NCBI GenBank assembly: GCA_022953095.1
Contig: JALJCR010000001.1
Coordinates: 964,501-1,028,500, forward strand
DNA: 64,000 bases
Source of the DNA: Qipengyuania sp. ABI-127-1
Lineage (GTDB): Bacteria; Pseudomonadota; Alphaproteobacteria; Sphingomonadales; Sphingomonadaceae
Direction of reading: 5' to 3'
Position numbers and translations under genes: made by a program. Positions 25,148 to 33,545 of the stretch are shown piece after piece. The notes beneath the pieces were generated by a model that was not told the DNA's origin, searched no databases, and was given only the letters and a program-made list of their open reading frames with translations. Positions within the stretch are counted from its first letter, which is position 1. Each line of letters opens with the position of its first letter.

Positions 25148-27109
25148 TCAGCCTGTCTTCGCCGTGTGGGCCGCCCCCGCGCCATCGCTGCTGAAAACGA
25201 GATCGCTTTCCTTCGGTTTGCGCGTCATTCGCCAGAAGGCATCGTTGCGCCAGGGGGTGATGGCGATCACGCGGCCTTTCGAATTGCGATACCAGTTCTC
25301 GGTTCCCGGATGGGTCCAGACCAGCTTCTCATGGGCTTCGTCGATCCGGTGGAGGTAATCCTCATAGACCGCGTCGCGGACTTCCACGGTTCGCGCGCCG
25401 TGCTCACTTGCGGAAAGCACCACTTCTCCCGCGAAGTGCATCTGGTTCTCGATGTTGCGGATCATGCTGCCGCCGTGGCCAGAGCCGACATTGGGGCCGA
25501 GAAGGATGAAGAAGTTGGGAAAGCCGGGTACCAGCGTTCCCAGATAGGCGGCGGCGTCGTCCTTTCCCCATTTGTCGTGCAGAAGCTGCCCTTCACGACC
25601 GACGATGGCGTAGGATCCAAGCACCTGGGTCGTTTCAAAACCCGTGGCGAGGATGATGACATCGGCATCCACGCTCTTGCCGGAAGACGAATACAGCGTC
25701 TTGCCCTCGATTTTCGCGAGATGCTCGGGAATGAGCTCCACGTTATCTTTCTTGATGGTGCGGTACCACCCATTGTCCAGCAGCATGCGCTTCGCGAAGG
25801 GGGGGTAATCGGGCAGCACATGTTCGATGAGATCGGGCCTGTCCGCCAACTGCTCCTTCACATAGCGCGTGAATGCACGGCGATGACCGTCATTGATCTC
25901 GTTGACCGCGCGGTCGGGGTGGGGCCATTCGGGATCGCGGAACAGCGTGCCATGCACACGGTCGTTGAAGGTCCAGGACAAACGCTGTTCCAGCCACGCA
26001 CGATATAATGGGACCACCTGCATGAGATAGCGGACACCTTCCGGAATGGTCTTGCGAAACTGCGGGAAAGGTGCCGCCCATTGTTTGGACCGGGCGAAGA
26101 TGGTCAGATTTTCCACCTCATCGGCAATCGCGGGGGCGACCTGCATGCCCGAGGCGCCATTGCCGATTACCGCCACCCGCTTGTCCATTAGGTCGACATC
26201 GTCCGGCCAGCAACTGGTGTGGTAGACATCGCCCCGGAAATCATCGAGGCCGTCGATCTTCGGATATTTGGGAATGTTGAGGATGCCGACCGCGCTGAAC
26301 AAATAGTCGGCGCTATGGGTTTGGCGGTTGCCCTGCGGCGTGGTGACGGTCACATCCCATTTGCCGGTTTGCTCGTTCCAGCGGGCCTCCTCCACATGGG
26401 TCTGGAACCGCGCGCTTTCATAGAGGCCGAACTCTTTCGCCGTGTCGAGCAGATACTCCTCGATTTCATCGCGCAGCGGGAAATACATCGACCAGTCGTT
26501 CGGTCGGCATGAGAAGGTGTAGGTCAGGGACGGCGTGTCGACGCCGCAGCCGGGATATTTGTTTTCGAACCATGTCCCGCCGAAATCCTCGTTCTTTTCG
26601 AACAGAATGTAGGGAACGCCGAGCTTCTGAAGCTCGATACCCGCGCAAATGCCCGAGACGCCGCCGCCGATGACGATCGCGCTCTTATCGGCAGCGATGA
26701 CAGTATCTGCCTCGTTGTCCGCTTCGTCGAACTCCATGCCCGCCGCGATGATGTCGCCATATTCCTGCGGCACTTGCTCGGTCATGGCGACGGTCAACAT
26801 TTCCGCGAGGCGCCGGTTGTCGGGGCGCGGAACGGCGAGCTCCCGTCCTTCGAGCCATGCGTCGATGGCGGTGCTTGCGGCATCGCGAATTTCGTTCTGG
26901 ATATTCTCGGGCAACTGGCCGCTGTCATTGTCGTCGAGCCCAGGCGAACGCTTGGGGGCATAGGGTTCGTTCAGCCAGCGCTCCTCGCCCGTCATCTGGT
27001 AGAGGACCAGCAGAAGAGCCGGAATATTGGCCTTGGCGATACCCTTTCGCAGGAGATCTCGATCCGCATCGGCTGAAGAGACCGGGCGGTGCGTGAAAGG
27101 ATGGTTCAT
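25148..27109 (-). CDS. Baeyer-Villiger monooxygenase, HAPMO-like type I
   Basis: 653 residues. It is an FAD/NADPH enzyme that inserts oxygen next to a ketone to give an ester or lactone. The FAD Rossmann motif GGGVSG is at 148-153, the type I BVMO fingerprint FRGDVYHTSCWP at 291-302, and the NADPH motif GNGASG at 316-321. The N-terminal extension of about 140 residues before the FAD motif is the hallmark of the 4-hydroxyacetophenone monooxygenase group, as is PDYPPFAKRMLLDNGWY. It is the last gene of the ADH-synthetase-BVMO operon. The substrate could be an aryl ketone, cyclic terpenoid ketone or steroid; sequence alone does not decide. Confidence 0.92.
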   Translation of the reverse strand: MNHPFTHRPVSSADADRDLLRKGIAKANIPALLLVLYQMTGEERWLNEPYAPKRSPGLDDNDSGQLPENIQNEIRDAASTAIDAWLEGRELAVPRPDNRRLAEMLTVAMTEQVPQEYGDIIAAGMEFDEADNEADTVIAADKSAIVIGGGVSGICAGIELQKLGVPYILFEKNEDFGGTWFENKYPGCGVDTPSLTYTFSCRPNDWSMYFPLRDEIEEYLLDTAKEFGLYESARFQTHVEEARWNEQTGKWDVTVTTPQGNRQTHSADYLFSAVGILNIPKYPKIDGLDDFRGDVYHTSCWPDDVDLMDKRVAVIGNGASGMQVAPAIADEVENLTIFARSKQWAAPFPQFRKTIPEGVRYLMQVVPLYRAWLEQRLSWTFNDRVHGTLFRDPEWPHPDRAVNEINDGHRRAFTRYVKEQLADRPDLIEHVLPDYPPFAKRMLLDNGWYRTIKKDNVELIPEHLAKIEGKTLYSSSGKSVDADVIILATGFETTQVLGSYAIVGREGQLLHDKWGKDDAAAYLGTLVPGFPNFFILLGPNVGSGHGGSMIRNIENQMHFAGEVVLSASEHGARTVEVRDAVYEDYLHRIDEAHEKLVWTHPGTENWYRNSKGRVIAITPWRNDAFWRMTRKPKESDLVFSSDGAGAAHTAKTG

Positions 27110-27171
27110 GAAAGGAATGTCCTATGGTTTTGGGCAGCCTGCTGCTGTCTGGATTTCGGTGGTGAGACTGT

Positions 27172-28797
27172 TCATTCGCCGAAACTTTCACGCCTGACGC
27201 GCAGACCCGCGGCTTCACGGTCCCAAGTGTCCTCGGTGATCCCTTCCGCCCTCAGTTCGGTTTTCATCACCTTCGCCGAAGGCGTTTTGGGCAATTCGTC
27301 GAGCAGACGAATGTATCGGGGCACCATGAAGTACGGCATAGTATCGATCAGGAATTCGGCCAGTTCGCGCGGATCGATCGCTTGGCCGGGAACCGGTGCG
27401 ACGACCACCATGACCTCGTCTTCGGAATACTCGCTGGGGACGGCAATGGCAGCGGCTTCACGCACCGCCGGGTGGCGACACACATCGGCTTCGACTTCGA
27501 AAGAGGAGATATTCTCCCCCCTGCGGCGGATGGCGTCCTTCACGCGGTCGACGAAGTAGAAATAGCCATCTTCGTCGCGGCGAAAGGCGTCCCCGGTGTG
27601 GAACCACCCGTTGCGCCAGGCCTCCGCGGTGGCCTCGGGATTGGCATTATAGCCGCTGTTCATTGCCCATGGGCGATCGGTGCGGACCAGCATTTCGCCG
27701 ATTTCGCCGACCGGAACTTCGCAATCGTTCTTGTCGACCAGCCGCACCTCGACGCCACTCCGGGCTTTCCCGCAGGTGCCGATCTTGGTCGGGTTCGCTT
27801 CCGACACGACCGGAGATGAAATCTCCGTCATGTTGAAGATCGTATAGATGTCGATGCCAAACCGTTCGGTGAAGGCGGGCGCGTCTCCGGTCAGTGGCAC
27901 CATGAAGGCCTTCTTGACCATGTGATCGCGATCTGCCGGTCCCGGTTCGGTTTTCAGCAGGAACGTGGCCATGACACCCAACAGAAAGACAACGGTCGAT
28001 CTGGTCGATTTGGCCACCGCCCAGAATTCGTCGGTCGAGAAATTGTCGATCATCGCCACCGAACCGCCACGGGCGAGCATGACGAAGGGCGGCCCCATCC
28101 CGCCGATATGGAAGATGGGGGCAACGCACATATAGCGATCGTCCTCCCCCACCATCGGCCAGGATTCGGGGCCGGCATTGGAGAACATGTGCAGATAGGA
28201 TGACAGGACCCCCTTGGACGGCCCCGTGGTGCCGGAGGTGTAGATGATAGACTGGATGTCCCACGGTTCGATCGGCCGTTCCAGCGGGAGGGGGTCTTGC
28301 GGATCGCCCGAAAGGCTGTCGAACGCCGTGATCGGCCGCGGTGCGGAAGATGGCTGATTATCCGTCGTCACCACCAACCTCTCCACCTTGGCGAGATCGA
28401 TTTCCGACAGGCGAGGAAGCAAGTCCGGATGTATCAGGAGGAAGCGGGCACCCGAATTCGCGATCACGTGCTGCAACAGGTTGCCGCGATAGGCCGTGTT
28501 AAAGGGCACGAACACTGCGCCGATGTAGTTGATCGCATAAAAGGCGATCAGCGCGTCCCGTCCGTTGGGCAGCCATACGGCAACGTGTTCTCCCTGCCGA
28601 ACGCCGAGTTCGCGAAGGCCGGCGGCCTTGGCGCGGACCTTCTCCTGCAATTCGCCGAAGGTCCATTCCTCTCCGTCCGCAAAGACGACATGCGCCTTGT
28701 CGGTCCGTTCGTCCGCCCATTTGTCGAGCAGGTATCGCAGGACACATTCGTCGCGGTTCGGAATGCGTGGATCGGTGAAATCGCGTTGTGTGGTCAT
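27172..28797 (-). CDS. Acyl-CoA synthetase (AMP-dependent, CaiC-like)
   Basis: 541 residues of the ANL superfamily. The P-loop YTSGTTGPSKG is at 186-196, then FNMTEISSP, the hinge GWFHTGD...VDRVKDAIRRRGENIS, and the catalytic Lys in KTPSAKVMKTEL near residue 517. It makes an acyl-adenylate, then a CoA thioester. The overall pattern is closest to crotonobetaine/carnitine-CoA ligase and related branched or cyclic acid ligases. It follows the Fe-ADH by nine bases and precedes the BVMO by 62 bases on the same strand. It probably activates the acid released after Baeyer-Villiger cleavage. Confidence 0.9.
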   Translation of the reverse strand: MTTQRDFTDPRIPNRDECVLRYLLDKWADERTDKAHVVFADGEEWTFGELQEKVRAKAAGLRELGVRQGEHVAVWLPNGRDALIAFYAINYIGAVFVPFNTAYRGNLLQHVIANSGARFLLIHPDLLPRLSEIDLAKVERLVVTTDNQPSSAPRPITAFDSLSGDPQDPLPLERPIEPWDIQSIIYTSGTTGPSKGVLSSYLHMFSNAGPESWPMVGEDDRYMCVAPIFHIGGMGPPFVMLARGGSVAMIDNFSTDEFWAVAKSTRSTVVFLLGVMATFLLKTEPGPADRDHMVKKAFMVPLTGDAPAFTERFGIDIYTIFNMTEISSPVVSEANPTKIGTCGKARSGVEVRLVDKNDCEVPVGEIGEMLVRTDRPWAMNSGYNANPEATAEAWRNGWFHTGDAFRRDEDGYFYFVDRVKDAIRRRGENISSFEVEADVCRHPAVREAAAIAVPSEYSEDEVMVVVAPVPGQAIDPRELAEFLIDTMPYFMVPRYIRLLDELPKTPSAKVMKTELRAEGITEDTWDREAAGLRVRRESFGE

Positions 28798-28806
28798 ACC
28801 GCCCCC

Positions 28807-29985
28807 TCAAGCTGCAAGATTCAGAATTTGCATTACGTCGTCGGCGGTTCTCACCGGGCGCGGATTGGTCCGGCCCCAGATGTCGAGCAGCGTGTATTCC
28901 GCGATCTGCCGGAACTGCGCCTGATCCACTCCGACCTCGCCCAGCGTGCGCGGCATGCCGAGCCCGCGAATGAAGGCGTCCAGCGCTTGTGCCGCGGTGG
29001 AATGCGTGTTGCCGAGAATGGCCAGCGTGCGATGCTGGCGGCTATCGTCATATTCCGCATTCCATTGGAGTACGTAAGGCGCCATGACGCACGAACAGTG
29101 GCCGTGCGGCACATCGCACGTCCCGCCCAGGATGTGGCCGATCGCGTGACTGGCCCCCATCGGCACGCCCCCGATGATACTGATCATCGATTGCCAGGCG
29201 CCAATCTGGCATTTTAGGCGCGCCTCCAGATCATTCGGATCGGCTTTGACCCGGGGGAGGCCTTCGACCAGCAGTGTGAGCGCGCTTTCGGCAAGCCCAT
29301 CGGCGAAATCGTTCGATTTGTCGGAGGACAGTGTTTCGATGGCATGATCCATCGAACGAACGCCGGTGGAAAGCCAGAGCCATGCGGGGGTGTGCACCGT
29401 GATCGCGGGGTCCAGCACCACCATGACCGGTGCCATGTCGCGATGTTCGTAGGCCTGCTTGTGCTGGGTGCCTTCGTCGGTACAGCCCGAAAGAGCGTTG
29501 AATTCGCCGCCGGATAATGTGGTCGGCACGCAGATGACCGGAATGTCGGGGCCGACCGTAACCGGATTGATGACCTCGCCCTCTTCGCTGACATAGGTGC
29601 GCAGGGGTTCGAAATCCTCCACCGTGCGGACTTCATGCTTGGCAAGCAGGCTGACGATCTTGGCCGCATCGGTCGCCGATCCGCCGCCGATCGATACGAT
29701 AAGATCGGCCCCGGCATCACGCGCGGCGTTCGTCGCTGCGAGCACATCTGCGCGCGGGGCGTGCGGCGCTATGCCGCTGAACGTCCCCGCATGGCGCGAG
29801 CCGAGGACCTTCTCGATCTTCGAGATTTCCTCGGTCTTCTCCCTCAGGGTAGAGGAAGCGATGAGAAATACCTTCCGGCAATTCATCGCCTGCGCTTGAT
29901 CCAGCAGGGCATCTGCCGCCGGTTGGCCCATGGTGACACGTTCGGTTCGGGTGAACCGTAGCTCGCTGGGTTTGATGCTTCCCAT
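28807..29985 (-). CDS. Iron-containing alcohol dehydrogenase (maleylacetate-reductase-like)
   Basis: 392 residues from the ATG at 29985, with AGAGG seven bases before it; a longer frame upstream lacks this. The NAD-binding GGGSATDAAK and the metal-site segments RSMDHAIETL and GASHAIGHILGG...PHGHCS are visible. The second half resembles maleylacetate reductase (HVLGGTFDLPH-type) as well as group III Fe-ADHs. It would oxidise the alcohol freed by ester or lactone hydrolysis, or reduce a ring-cleavage product. First gene of the minus-strand operon, divergent from the racemase-like gene across a shared operator. Confidence 0.85.
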   Translation of the reverse strand: MGSIKPSELRFTRTERVTMGQPAADALLDQAQAMNCRKVFLIASSTLREKTEEISKIEKVLGSRHAGTFSGIAPHAPRADVLAATNAARDAGADLIVSIGGGSATDAAKIVSLLAKHEVRTVEDFEPLRTYVSEEGEVINPVTVGPDIPVICVPTTLSGGEFNALSGCTDEGTQHKQAYEHRDMAPVMVVLDPAITVHTPAWLWLSTGVRSMDHAIETLSSDKSNDFADGLAESALTLLVEGLPRVKADPNDLEARLKCQIGAWQSMISIIGGVPMGASHAIGHILGGTCDVPHGHCSCVMAPYVLQWNAEYDDSRQHRTLAILGNTHSTAAQALDAFIRGLGMPRTLGEVGVDQAQFRQIAEYTLLDIWGRTNPRPVRTADDVMQILNLAA

Positions 29986-30031
29986 CTCGAATCCTCTCCT
30001 CTGTCGATGCCCGCTTTTCGCGGGTCGTCTT

Positions 30032-30060
30032 TTGGAATAGTGACAGGCAAAGCATATACT
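30032..30060 (+). promoter_or_regulatory. Promoter of racemase-like gene
   Basis: TTGGAA (30032-30037) and TATACT (30055-30060) are separated by 17 bases, close to the housekeeping consensus. The -10 box is the left half of the operator palindrome, so repressor binding would occlude it. The ATG lies 46 bases downstream. Confidence 0.55.
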
Positions 30061-30070
30061 GGCTAGTATA
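30055..30070. promoter_or_regulatory. Operator in divergent promoter region (TetR-type)
   Basis: TATACTGGCTAGTATA is a 16-bp palindrome with one mismatch to perfect symmetry, and matches the sites at 20925 and 21730. It lies between the Fe-ADH operon (minus) and the racemase-like gene (plus), placed to control both. Confidence 0.7.
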
Positions 30071-30105
30071 TTTTTCAACTTACGGGAATATTCTTGGGAG
30101 ACGAC

Positions 30106-31269
30106 ATGAGCGAAATGCAGGCCGATGTGGCAAATTCGGAGGTGAACGGGGCGATGCCTCTGGCCGGGGTCAGGGTTCTCGAATTCTCCGGGCTGGGGCC
30201 GACCCCGTTCGGGGCGATGCTGCTCGCCGACCTCGGAGCCGAAGGCATTCGCATCCAACGCGCCGGAACGATCAATCCATTGGGCGGAGATACCAAATTC
30301 GATTTCATTTTCCGGGGAAGACCCACCATCTCGCTCGACCTCAAATCGGAAGGGGGGCGTGATCTGGTCCTCGACCTCGTCCGCAAAGCCGATGTTCTCA
30401 TCGAAGGCTACCGCCCCGGCACGATGGAGCGCCTCGGGTTGGGTCCCGAAGAATTATGCAGCCTGAACGAGCGGCTGATCTATGCGCGCATGAGCGGGTG
30501 GGGGCAGGATGGGCCGCTCCGCCGGAAAGCCGGGCACGACATCAACTATCTTGCTCTGAGCGGCGGGCTATTTCCGATCGGGCCGTTTGACGGCCCGCCG
30601 ACACCGCCACTCAATCTCGTCGGGAATTTCGGCGGCGGCGGCATGTTCCTTGCCATGGGAGTGCTGGCCGCGCTGCAAGAACGCCAAAGGTCCGGCATGG
30701 GCCAGGTGCTCGACGTCGCCATGATAGACGGAATCAGCGTCCTGATGACGCAATTGGCCGGCTGGATGCAGATGGGCCAGTGGTTTCCGGGTCGAGGGGG
30801 AAACCTCCTCGATGGGAGCGCCTATTTCTACCGCTGCTATGAAACCGCCGATCAACGGCACATCGCGGTTGGCGCGCTGGAAAAACCGTTTCACGATGCG
30901 TTCATTGCGGGTCTCGGCTTGCGGACGGAGGATTTCCCCGACCATCTGAATCCACGGCATTGGCCCGACCGCGCCGCATCGATCGCGTCCATCGTCAAGA
31001 GACGACCGATGCGGGAATGGGAAACGCGGTTTGCCGATCGCGATGCCTGCGTAACACCCGTTCTCACGCTTCAAGAAGCGGCGACCAGCACGACGAATGA
31101 TGCCCGTGGCTCGCTGATTTCCGGAAAGGCGGCTTTCCAGCCGCGTCCTGCACCGCGATTTTCCCGATCGCCTGTGCGAACACCGCCGGAAACGGTCGAG
31201 GAGGCCGCGGATGTGCGGGCCGTTCTCGAACGGTGGGGTGTGGCCGGGACGGCGAACCTGCCCGCCTAG
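30106..31269 (+). CDS. Alpha-methylacyl-CoA racemase-like family III CoA protein
   Basis: 387 residues from the ATG at 30106, preceded by GGGAG. It matches the remembered Mycobacterium racemase (MCR) along its length: VLEFSGLGPTPFGAMLLADLGA, GHDINYLALSG, LLDGSAYFYRCYE and ACVTPVL. The catalytic His is present (H144, MCR His126) and the catalytic Glu too (E259, MCR Glu241), at exactly the expected spacings. The catalytic Asp (MCR Asp156) is Asn here: N174 in NLVGNFGGGGM. Racemases interconvert 2R and 2S methyl-acyl-CoA before beta-oxidation. Loss of the Asp suggests altered chemistry or CoA transfer. The context points to branched-chain intermediates. Confidence 0.85.
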   Translation: MSEMQADVANSEVNGAMPLAGVRVLEFSGLGPTPFGAMLLADLGAEGIRIQRAGTINPLGGDTKFDFIFRGRPTISLDLKSEGGRDLVLDLVRKADVLIEGYRPGTMERLGLGPEELCSLNERLIYARMSGWGQDGPLRRKAGHDINYLALSGGLFPIGPFDGPPTPPLNLVGNFGGGGMFLAMGVLAALQERQRSGMGQVLDVAMIDGISVLMTQLAGWMQMGQWFPGRGGNLLDGSAYFYRCYETADQRHIAVGALEKPFHDAFIAGLGLRTEDFPDHLNPRHWPDRAASIASIVKRRPMREWETRFADRDACVTPVLTLQEAATSTTNDARGSLISGKAAFQPRPAPRFSRSPVRTPPETVEEAADVRAVLERWGVAGTANLPA

Positions 31270-31288
31270 GGGCTGATATATTCGCTCT

Positions 31289-32071
31289 TCAGCTACGCGC
31301 GACCGTTGTCAGGGGTTCTGCCGTAACAGGATAGCCGAGATCTTCGCCGATCTCGAGCCAGGTCTTCCCGTCGCGTTCGCCCATATGGGGCGTGATCGTG
31401 CGCACTGGGATAGCCTCGGCCTGCGCCTTGGCCTCGGCGAAGCTGTCGAACTGCGCGAGCCGCTCGAGATTGCGGCGGGTAGGGAAAATGATCTTGATGT
31501 CGCCCTTCTCTGCCGCCTCGAGCGCCCCTTGAGCGGTGGTCCAGAAAAGATGCGTGTTTTCCGAAAGATCGGCCTCGATCTCGACCGCGCCGGTGCCCAG
31601 ATCGGCAAGGTAGAAACGCGTATCGTACACGCGGGGAATATTCTCGTTTTTCGGAAACCAGCGGGCGAAAGGCACAAGCTGGTCGAGCTCCAGTTCCCAG
31701 CCGAAATGATCGAGCACCGGCGAGAGTTCGCCGGTCTCCTGTAGGAAATTGCGGGCCGCACGCGCCTTTGCAGCGTCGATCTCGCCGGACAGGCCGATAA
31801 CCAGCCCCGTTTCTTCCAGCGTTTCGCGCACCACCGCCACCTGGTGCGCGGCTTCTTCCGGGTCCAGCGGGCCGCCCAGTGCGGCACCGAGATCGAAATC
31901 GGCCGGATCCACCCGCCCGCCGGGAAAAACCGCCATACCCCCGGCAAAGACCATTTCGCGCGAACGGATGGTCATCAGGACCTGCGGCGGCCCGCCTTGC
32001 GGGGCATTGCGAAAGATGACCACAGTTGCTGCGGGGATGCCCTCTGCCCCGGTATAGCTTTGCTCACTCAT
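31289..32071 (-). CDS. Nudix hydrolase, NUDT7/19-like
   Basis: 260 residues from the ATG at 32071; a GTG two codons earlier is possible. The Nudix box is visible as FPGGRVDPAD with a family-specific insertion before RETLEETGLVIG, where the Glu residues bind the metal. The long spacer between GG and REtleE and the AGGMAVFPGG lead resemble coenzyme A or acyl-CoA diphosphatases of the NUDT7/19 type, which would fit next to CoA-dependent catabolism. It converges on the racemase-like gene with a 19-base gap, and has no operator copy upstream, so it is probably regulated separately. Confidence 0.85.
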   Translation of the reverse strand: MSEQSYTGAEGIPAATVVIFRNAPQGGPPQVLMTIRSREMVFAGGMAVFPGGRVDPADFDLGAALGGPLDPEEAAHQVAVVRETLEETGLVIGLSGEIDAAKARAARNFLQETGELSPVLDHFGWELELDQLVPFARWFPKNENIPRVYDTRFYLADLGTGAVEIEADLSENTHLFWTTAQGALEAAEKGDIKIIFPTRRNLERLAQFDSFAEAKAQAEAIPVRTITPHMGERDGKTWLEIGEDLGYPVTAEPLTTVARS

Positions 32072-32222
32072 ATTCACGTAGTGGCCGGAGGCGGGCGCCT
32101 TGCCAAGCGGAAAGGCATCGCGACACTGTCGGCATTCTTTACATTAAGCGATACGCCGAAAAGAGCGTTAAGCATGTAATTCGCAGAATTCGTCGGACTT
32201 CTCGATCTTGGCATACCCTGTG

Positions 32223-32236
32223 CATACTATGGTATG
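32223..32236. promoter_or_regulatory. CATAC-N4-GTATG palindrome
   Basis: CATACTATGGTATG has the same half-sites and spacing as the site upstream of the TonB receptor at 16.8 kb. A further CATAC lies ten bases upstream (32213). It sits just before the candidate structured RNA and could mark its promoter or operator. Confidence 0.35.
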
Positions 32237-32251
32237 TCCCGTTCAGATCTT

Positions 32252-32346
32252 CAAACGGGGGTGTCAGCCCAAAGGTCTCCAAACCCGACACCCGAGACGC
32301 ATAAAGGCCCGCACGGAAGTCTCACCGTGCGGGCCTTACCCGTTTG
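32252..32346. ncRNA. Candidate structured RNA (three-stem fold)
   Basis: CAAACGGG (32252-32259) can pair with CCCGTTTG (32339-32346) to enclose two hairpins: GTCTC/GAGAC (32275-32279 with 32294-32298) and a perfect 13-bp stem (32304-32316 with 32325-32337). The long stem ends one base before the closing strand, which would allow coaxial stacking. The strand is not determined. I do not recognise a known RNA family. The 13-bp hairpin alone could instead be a terminator for grxD on the minus strand. Confidence 0.3.
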
Positions 32347-32467
32347 GGTTTCAGGGCGAATGGTTCGAAGGGAAACAGAGGCGAGGCGTGCCGCCACTCA
32401 TGGGACCCTTACGAAGGCTATTACCCCATATCGCTTTGGATCGAGCCGCCTCGCGGGGCGAAAAAGA

Positions 32468-32797
32468 TCAGGACGCTTTGGCGACCTGCTTGTCGTCCAT
32501 CATCTGCTGAAGCTCGCCAGCCTCGAACATCTCCATCATGATATCGCTACCGCCGACGAATTCGCCCTTCACATAGAGCTGGGGAATGGTCGGCCAGTCC
32601 GAATAGCTCTTGATGCCCTGGCGGATTTCCATGTCCTGAAGGACATCGACACTGTCATAGGCGACACCGCAATGGTCGAGAATCGCCACCGCGCGGCTCG
32701 AAAAGCCGCATTGCGGAAACAGCGGGGTGCCCTTCATGAAGAGGACGACATCGTTGCCGCCGACGATATCGGCGATGCGCTGGTTGGTGTCGGACAT
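32468..32797 (-). CDS. grxD: Monothiol glutaredoxin Grx4
   Basis: 109 residues with the monothiol CGFS active site in [12 protein letters not shown], and KGTPLFP and [19 protein letters not shown] typical of Grx4. It binds a [2Fe-2S] cluster bridged by glutathione and hands it to targets, often as a heterodimer with BolA. The next gene upstream in the operon is bolA, 37 bases away, a conserved pairing. The length is normal. Confidence 0.95.
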   Translation of the reverse strand: MSDTNQRIADIVGGNDVVLFMKGTPLFPQCGFSSRAVAILDHCGVAYDSVDVLQDMEIRQGIKSYSDWPTIPQLYVKGEFVGGSDIMMEMFEAGELQQMMDDKQVAKAS

Positions 32798-32834
32798 CGG
32801 GTCCGTCCTTTTTATAGAATTTGACCTGTCGGGT

Positions 32835-33068
32835 TCAGGTGGGGGCTTGAGTTGTCAGTTGCAAGGCGTGCAGTTCGCCGCCCATGCGCTCTCCGAGGGC
32901 ATCGTAAACCAGCTTGTGCTGCTTAACTCGGGTGAGGCCCGCGAATTGCGGAGCCGTGACCTTCGCAGCCCAGTGATCGTTATCGCCTGCCAAATCCCGC
33001 ATTTCCACGATCGCGCCCGGCAGCGCCTCTTCGATCAGGGTCACGATGTCGTTCGCAGCCATCGGCAT
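32835..33068 (-). CDS. bolA: BolA-family protein
   Basis: 77 residues. The BolA signature is present: [38 protein letters not shown], with the conserved His in VKQHKLVY and the FAGL...R loop. BolA partners Grx4 in iron-sulfur cluster handling and regulation. GGAAC lies before the ATG at 33068; a second ATG two codons on is possible. It lies five bases after the DUF1476 gene, with grxD downstream. Confidence 0.9.
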   Translation of the reverse strand: MPMAANDIVTLIEEALPGAIVEMRDLAGDNDHWAAKVTAPQFAGLTRVKQHKLVYDALGERMGGELHALQLTTQAPT

Positions 33069-33072
33069 GCTA

Positions 33073-33399
33073 TCAGTTCCGATCGCTCATGAACTGGCGG
33101 CGCGCTTCGATGGCGCATTCTTCCAGCTTCGTGCGAATGTCGGATTCGCTTACATCGCATTCGGCAGCAGTGAGATCGCCCAGCAGTTTGCGGATCACGT
33201 CTTCGTCGCCCGCTTCCTCGAAATCTGCCTGCACGACCGCCTTCTTATAGGCGTCCGTTTCTTCCTGGGTCAGGCCCATCTTCCCGGCAGCCCATTCACC
33301 GACCAAGCGATTGCGGCGGGCGGCGATCTTGAAGGCATTTTCCTCGTCGAAAGCGAACTTGGCTTCCTCGCCGCGCTCGCGATCCTTGAAATCGGTCAT
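33073..33399 (-). CDS. DUF1476 protein (ATP synthase inhibitor zeta-like)
   Basis: 108 residues from the ATG at 33399, preceded by GAGAGG. It is the alphaproteobacterial DUF1476 family. In Paracoccus a member (zeta) inhibits F1-ATPase through its N-terminus. Key segments are FKDRERGEEAKFAFDEE, KIAARRNRLVGEWAA and EECAIEARRQFMSD. It is helical and soluble. It leads the DUF1476-bolA-grxD operon, linking energy conservation and Fe-S genes only by position. Inhibitor activity here is inferred from the family. Confidence 0.85.
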   Translation of the reverse strand: MTDFKDRERGEEAKFAFDEENAFKIAARRNRLVGEWAAGKMGLTQEETDAYKKAVVQADFEEAGDEDVIRKLLGDLTAAECDVSESDIRTKLEECAIEARRQFMSDRN

Positions 33400-33545
33400 G
33401 TCAGTCCTCTCGGGATGGAATCTTGCGAGGCCGGAATAGGCGCGGGCGGCGTGTGAAACAAGAGATGAGTCCCCGCCAAGGCGCGGCATGCAACAATCCC
33501 GCGCCATGCGAACCGGATATTCCCCCGTCGCAGCAGCGGAAACCG

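Larger units (their letters stand above)
32072..32467. other. Intergenic region with candidate structured RNA
   Basis: About 396 bases between nudix and grxD starts/stops with no credible protein gene. Open frames on the plus strand here run antisense into grxD and look like shadows. The region holds a CATAC-N4-GTATG palindrome and a set of nested complementary segments that could fold as a small RNA. Confidence 0.6.

Noticed and set aside
32304..32337. Reading the 13-bp hairpin as a simple terminator of grxD
   Set aside because: It lies 130 bases past the grxD stop and has only a short T-run on that strand. It was kept within the structured-RNA candidate, with the terminator option noted.
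32234..32824. A plus-strand frame of 196 codons antisense to grxD
   Set aside because: The second half is the antisense of grxD, and the first half covers the hairpin region; no conserved domain.
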